Of a stretch of DNA of 8,729 nt, positions 6,931-8,729 are shown one piece after another. A program made the translations under genes and the position numbers. This DNA comes from Porticoccus sp038143955. GTDB taxonomy: Bacteria; Pseudomonadota; Gammaproteobacteria; Pseudomonadales; Porticoccaceae. The number at the start of each line of letters is the position of its first letter. Position 1 is the stretch's first letter. Under the pieces are notes generated by a model. That model was given only the letters and a program-made list of their open reading frames with translations. It ran no database searches and was not told the DNA's origin. The stretch is from positions 1 through 8,729 of the forward strand of contig JAYQMT010000003.1 of NCBI GenBank assembly GCA_038143955.1. Direction: 5' to 3'.

Positions 6931-7392
6931 TTAACTCATTTTTTTTAACTGATCCATCCACCACCTAACGCTGTGATTGCCTTCTGCTAGGTAAGATAAA
7001 TCCATACTAGTAGCCAACTGATGGGCTTTTGTATGTGGAGTATTTATTTCTTTTTTTTTTATCCATAAACAAAATTTTCTTTTTAAGAATTTTTGATAAC
7101 TTTTTAAATTTGATCGGTATAGCATTTCTAATTGCGGTAATATTTTCTCAGCTTCTTGTCGTGCAAAATCTCTACTTGTTCCATTTTTACCTGGCCTTTT
7201 CTTTTTTTAGAGTTAAAAAATTATATTTTATTGTTTTATGTGCTTTAGCCAAAGGCAACAAGCTTGCAATACCCTCTTTGTGATTAAGTAAATAAGAATG
7301 TGTTCCTAAAGAGCTAAAAACCAGTGATGAGTAGATGAAACTTTTCCTGTTTTCCTATTTATAAGCGTTAGTCTTTCATAATGACTTTTCAA
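6931..7392 (-). CDS. Hypothetical protein overlapping the integrase 3' end, two frameshifts
   Basis: The corrected product has 153 residues, with no recognised domain. Readable blocks are SHYERLTLINRKTGKVSSTH near the start, then HHWFLALLGTHSYLLNHKEG, KKKRPGKNGTSRDFARQEAE, and a C-terminus SMDLSYLAEGNHSVRWWMDQ to MS. It looks soluble, basic and helical. The start is unclear: the only early candidate in frame is TTG at 7392, inside the last integrase codons, giving an overlap of 17 bases. Breaks lie at AAA 7308-7310 (-1) and T7 7202-7208 (+1). A frame at 7125-6931 shows only the last 64 residues. Continuity of sense across both breaks is the support; function is unknown. Confidence 0.4.
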
Positions 7393-8575
7393 TATATTTA
7401 TTCCATTCATTCATAAGTTCTCTTCTTCTTTCTAATTGATCTCCTCGTCGATAAGCGGCTTCTGCTTTATTCTTGATTGTATGAGAAAGAGCTAATTCAA
7501 CTGTTTCATTTGAAAACTGATAAGCTTCTTCTGCAGCCCAGTCTCTAAAAGAACTTCTAAAACCATGAACAGTATATGGACCTATATTCATTTTTTTTAG
7601 AAGAACAAGCATAGCGCCATCACTTAAACCTTTACCTATTTTCCCACCAATAAAAATAAAATTCTCTGGATCACGATTAGACTTAAAGCCATTAAGAATA
7701 TCTATTGCTCTTAAACAAAGAGGAACTCTATGTTCTTTTTGAGTTTTCATTCTATCTGCTGGTATAGTCCAAACTTTATTATCTAAATCTATTTCTTTCC
7801 ATTTAGCACCTCGGACCTCTCCAGTTCGAGTAGCTGTTAAAATCATGAATTCTAATGCAAGAGATGAAACACCATAAAATTCTCTCAATTTTTTTATTAC
7901 TAAAGAAATTTCTTTATATGGGACAGCTGCATGATGTTTAACTTGCTTTACTTTAGCAGGGTTCGCTAGAAGCTTATCTAAATGGCCACGAAGGCGTGCT
8001 GGATTTTCACCTTCAACATAACCTCTTGCCTTAGCCCAATCCCAGACAGTTTCTATACGTTGCCTAACACGAGTTGCAGTTTCAGTTTTAGTTATCCAAA
8101 TAGGTTCGAGTGATTTAAGCACTAAATCAGTAGTTAAATCAGAAATAGATAATTTTCCAAAAACTGGATAAGCATAAGCTTTCAATGAGTTTGACCATTG
8201 TTGAATATGTTTAATATTTTTCCATTCTGGCTTTTTACTATCAATACAACGTTCAGCTACCTCTTCAAAAGTCATTGCCTTTGCTTGCTTTAATAGTGCG
8301 GTTTGTCTAATTATTTTACGTTCTTCAATTGGGTCAATAGCTTTTAGTAATTGCAAATGACATTCAGAAGCTATCTCACGAGCTTTCGCAAGAGATACAA
8401 TGTTAAATGAACCTAAGCCCATTTCGCGTTGTTTGTGAGTAACTGGTGATTTATATCGAAATATCCAGGACTTAGTTCCATTGATAGAAACTTGTAAATA
8501 TAATCCACGGTCGCAACGATGATAACCTGGTTTTGTAATAGCTTCTACGCTTCTTGCTGACTTCAAAAATACCAT
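7376..8575 (-). CDS. Tyrosine recombinase, P4-type phage/island integrase
   Basis: The 399-residue protein has the usual length for P4-type integrases and is the only long intact gene here. The N-terminal arm-binding domain reads YHRCDRGLYLQVSINGTKSW (18-37) and MGLGSFNIVSLAKARE (52-67), typical of the DUF4102 region. A core-binding domain (about 101-200) follows. The catalytic residues are all visible: Arg250 in TATRTGEVRG, Lys277 in RMKTQKEHRVPL, His337 and Arg340 in HGFR, His365 in LSH, and nucleophile Tyr375 in AAYRRGD. It should catalyse site-specific integration and excision, usually at a tRNA or similar target. No tRNA is visible nearby. It heads the minus-strand operon, and its promoter gives almost no leader. 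Confidence 0.92.
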   Translation of the reverse strand: MVFLKSARSVEAITKPGYHRCDRGLYLQVSINGTKSWIFRYKSPVTHKQREMGLGSFNIVSLAKAREIASECHLQLLKAIDPIEERKIIRQTALLKQAKAMTFEEVAERCIDSKKPEWKNIKHIQQWSNSLKAYAYPVFGKLSISDLTTDLVLKSLEPIWITKTETATRVRQRIETVWDWAKARGYVEGENPARLRGHLDKLLANPAKVKQVKHHAAVPYKEISLVIKKLREFYGVSSLALEFMILTATRTGEVRGAKWKEIDLDNKVWTIPADRMKTQKEHRVPLCLRAIDILNGFKSNRDPENFIFIGGKIGKGLSDGAMLVLLKKMNIGPYTVHGFRSSFRDWAAEEAYQFSNETVELALSHTIKNKAEAAYRRGDQLERRRELMNEWNKYIEKSL

Positions 8576-8609
8576 AATTAATTATACTTACCCACAACTC
8601 TACCCACAA
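8576..8609 (-). promoter_or_regulatory. Integrase promoter with two 9-bp repeats, apparently leaderless
   Basis: On the minus strand TTGTGG (8609-8604) is followed after 17 bases by a perfect TATAAT (8586-8581), which ends 5 bases before the integrase ATG. Transcription would start at or next to the ATG, and no Shine-Dalgarno sequence is present. TTGTGGGTA occurs twice, at 8609-8601 and 8597-8589. One copy covers the -35 box and the other sits in the spacer. The 12-base period suggests a regulator or integrase arm site. Confidence 0.55.
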
Positions 8610-8729
8610 TAAATTAGCAGATTAAAAGAAATCTTTATAAGTCTGATAAAGTATTTTATATGAAAAAATCAAATAAATCAGCCAAAAAAGCATATTTTAT
8701 TATAGATTAATAGATACTAGTAAGGAGGA
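8610..8729 (+). other. Intergenic region ending in a strong ribosome binding site
   Basis: No tRNA, attachment repeat or convincing gene is visible. A 16-codon frame from the ATG at 8660 (MKKSNKSAKKAYFIID) has no family and is probably chance. The window ends with TAAGGAGGA (8721-8729), a near-perfect Shine-Dalgarno sequence, so a plus-strand gene probably starts just past the edge, divergent from the integrase. An element boundary could lie within this stretch. Confidence 0.35.

Larger units (their letters stand above)
3929..8609 (-). mobile_element. Integrative element core: integrase, AlpA-like regulator, exonuclease/polymerase and three hypotheticals
   Basis: Six same-strand genes run from the integrase at the outer end to the 104-residue hypothetical. 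Neighbouring genes overlap or lie within about 65 bases of each other. The integrase and AlpA-like protein indicate site-specific movement; the polymerase indicates self-contained DNA synthesis or repair. The HGG gene at 3435-3822 and the copper/thiol genes may be cargo. Attachment sites were not found, so the borders given are only those of the recognised genes and promoter. Confidence 0.6.

Noticed and set aside
7029..7283. Plus-strand 84-residue hydrophobic frame
   Set aside because: Its hydrophobicity comes from the T-rich complement of a Lys-rich gene on the minus strand.
659..7310. Programmed ribosomal frameshifting as the general explanation
   Set aside because: The sites lack a common slippery heptamer with a downstream structure, both signs occur, and four in one enzyme gene would leave almost no product.
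8576..8729. tRNA gene or attachment core next to the integrase
   Set aside because: No cloverleaf, CCA-type end or T-loop pattern is visible, and no second copy of a core repeat was found in the window.

Overview
The window joins two DNA types. Bases 1 to about 900 are GC-rich (near 60% by eye) and use codons typical of a free-living proteobacterium. From about 900 to the end the DNA is strongly AT-rich (about one third GC by eye). The gene families in the AT-rich part (P4-type integrase, AlpA-like regulator, family A exonuclease/polymerase, HGG-motif protein, DsbA with a CGYC site) fit a low-GC alphaproteobacterium, perhaps Rickettsiales- or Holosporales-like. That placement is inference. 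The abrupt change at about 890-905, where a DsbA gene lacks its front end, is either a recombination junction or an assembly chimera.

Layout: 1-792 (minus strand) carries a CDF-type cation transporter followed by the first 46 codons of dsbB. At 845-889 a plus-strand promoter and palindrome point rightwards, but the gene they should drive is missing. At 890-3121 (plus) lie a 5'-truncated DsbA-like thiol oxidoreductase and a Tat-exported lipoprotein multicopper oxidase with all copper ligands visible, a small copper/thiol cargo cluster. At 3137-3389 is a beta-rich C-terminal remnant of unknown origin. At 3435-3822 (plus) is an HGG-motif protein with its own promoter, followed by a heptamer tandem repeat. 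At 3929-8575 (minus) is a compact, mostly overlapping operon: tyrosine integrase, small hypothetical, AlpA-like regulator, a 193-residue hypothetical, a 598-residue exonuclease/DNA polymerase and a 104-residue hypothetical. This looks like the core of an integrative element that brings its own repair-type polymerase. The polymerase has Leu where E. coli Pol I has Phe762.

The most general feature is frame breakage. Fourteen frame changes can be located, and each is explained by one base gained or lost in a short homopolymer. With those bases restored, every gene becomes a full-length protein with intact motifs. Only the integrase, the AlpA gene and the partial dsbB need no correction. I read this mainly as a homopolymer sequencing error signature, with recent gene decay as the alternative. 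Genes whose frame is complete after correction are listed as CDS with the break positions given; truncated ones are listed as pseudogenes.

Regulatory signals include a leaderless-looking integrase promoter containing two 9-bp repeats, and a hairpin that would hide the ribosome binding site of the AlpA gene.
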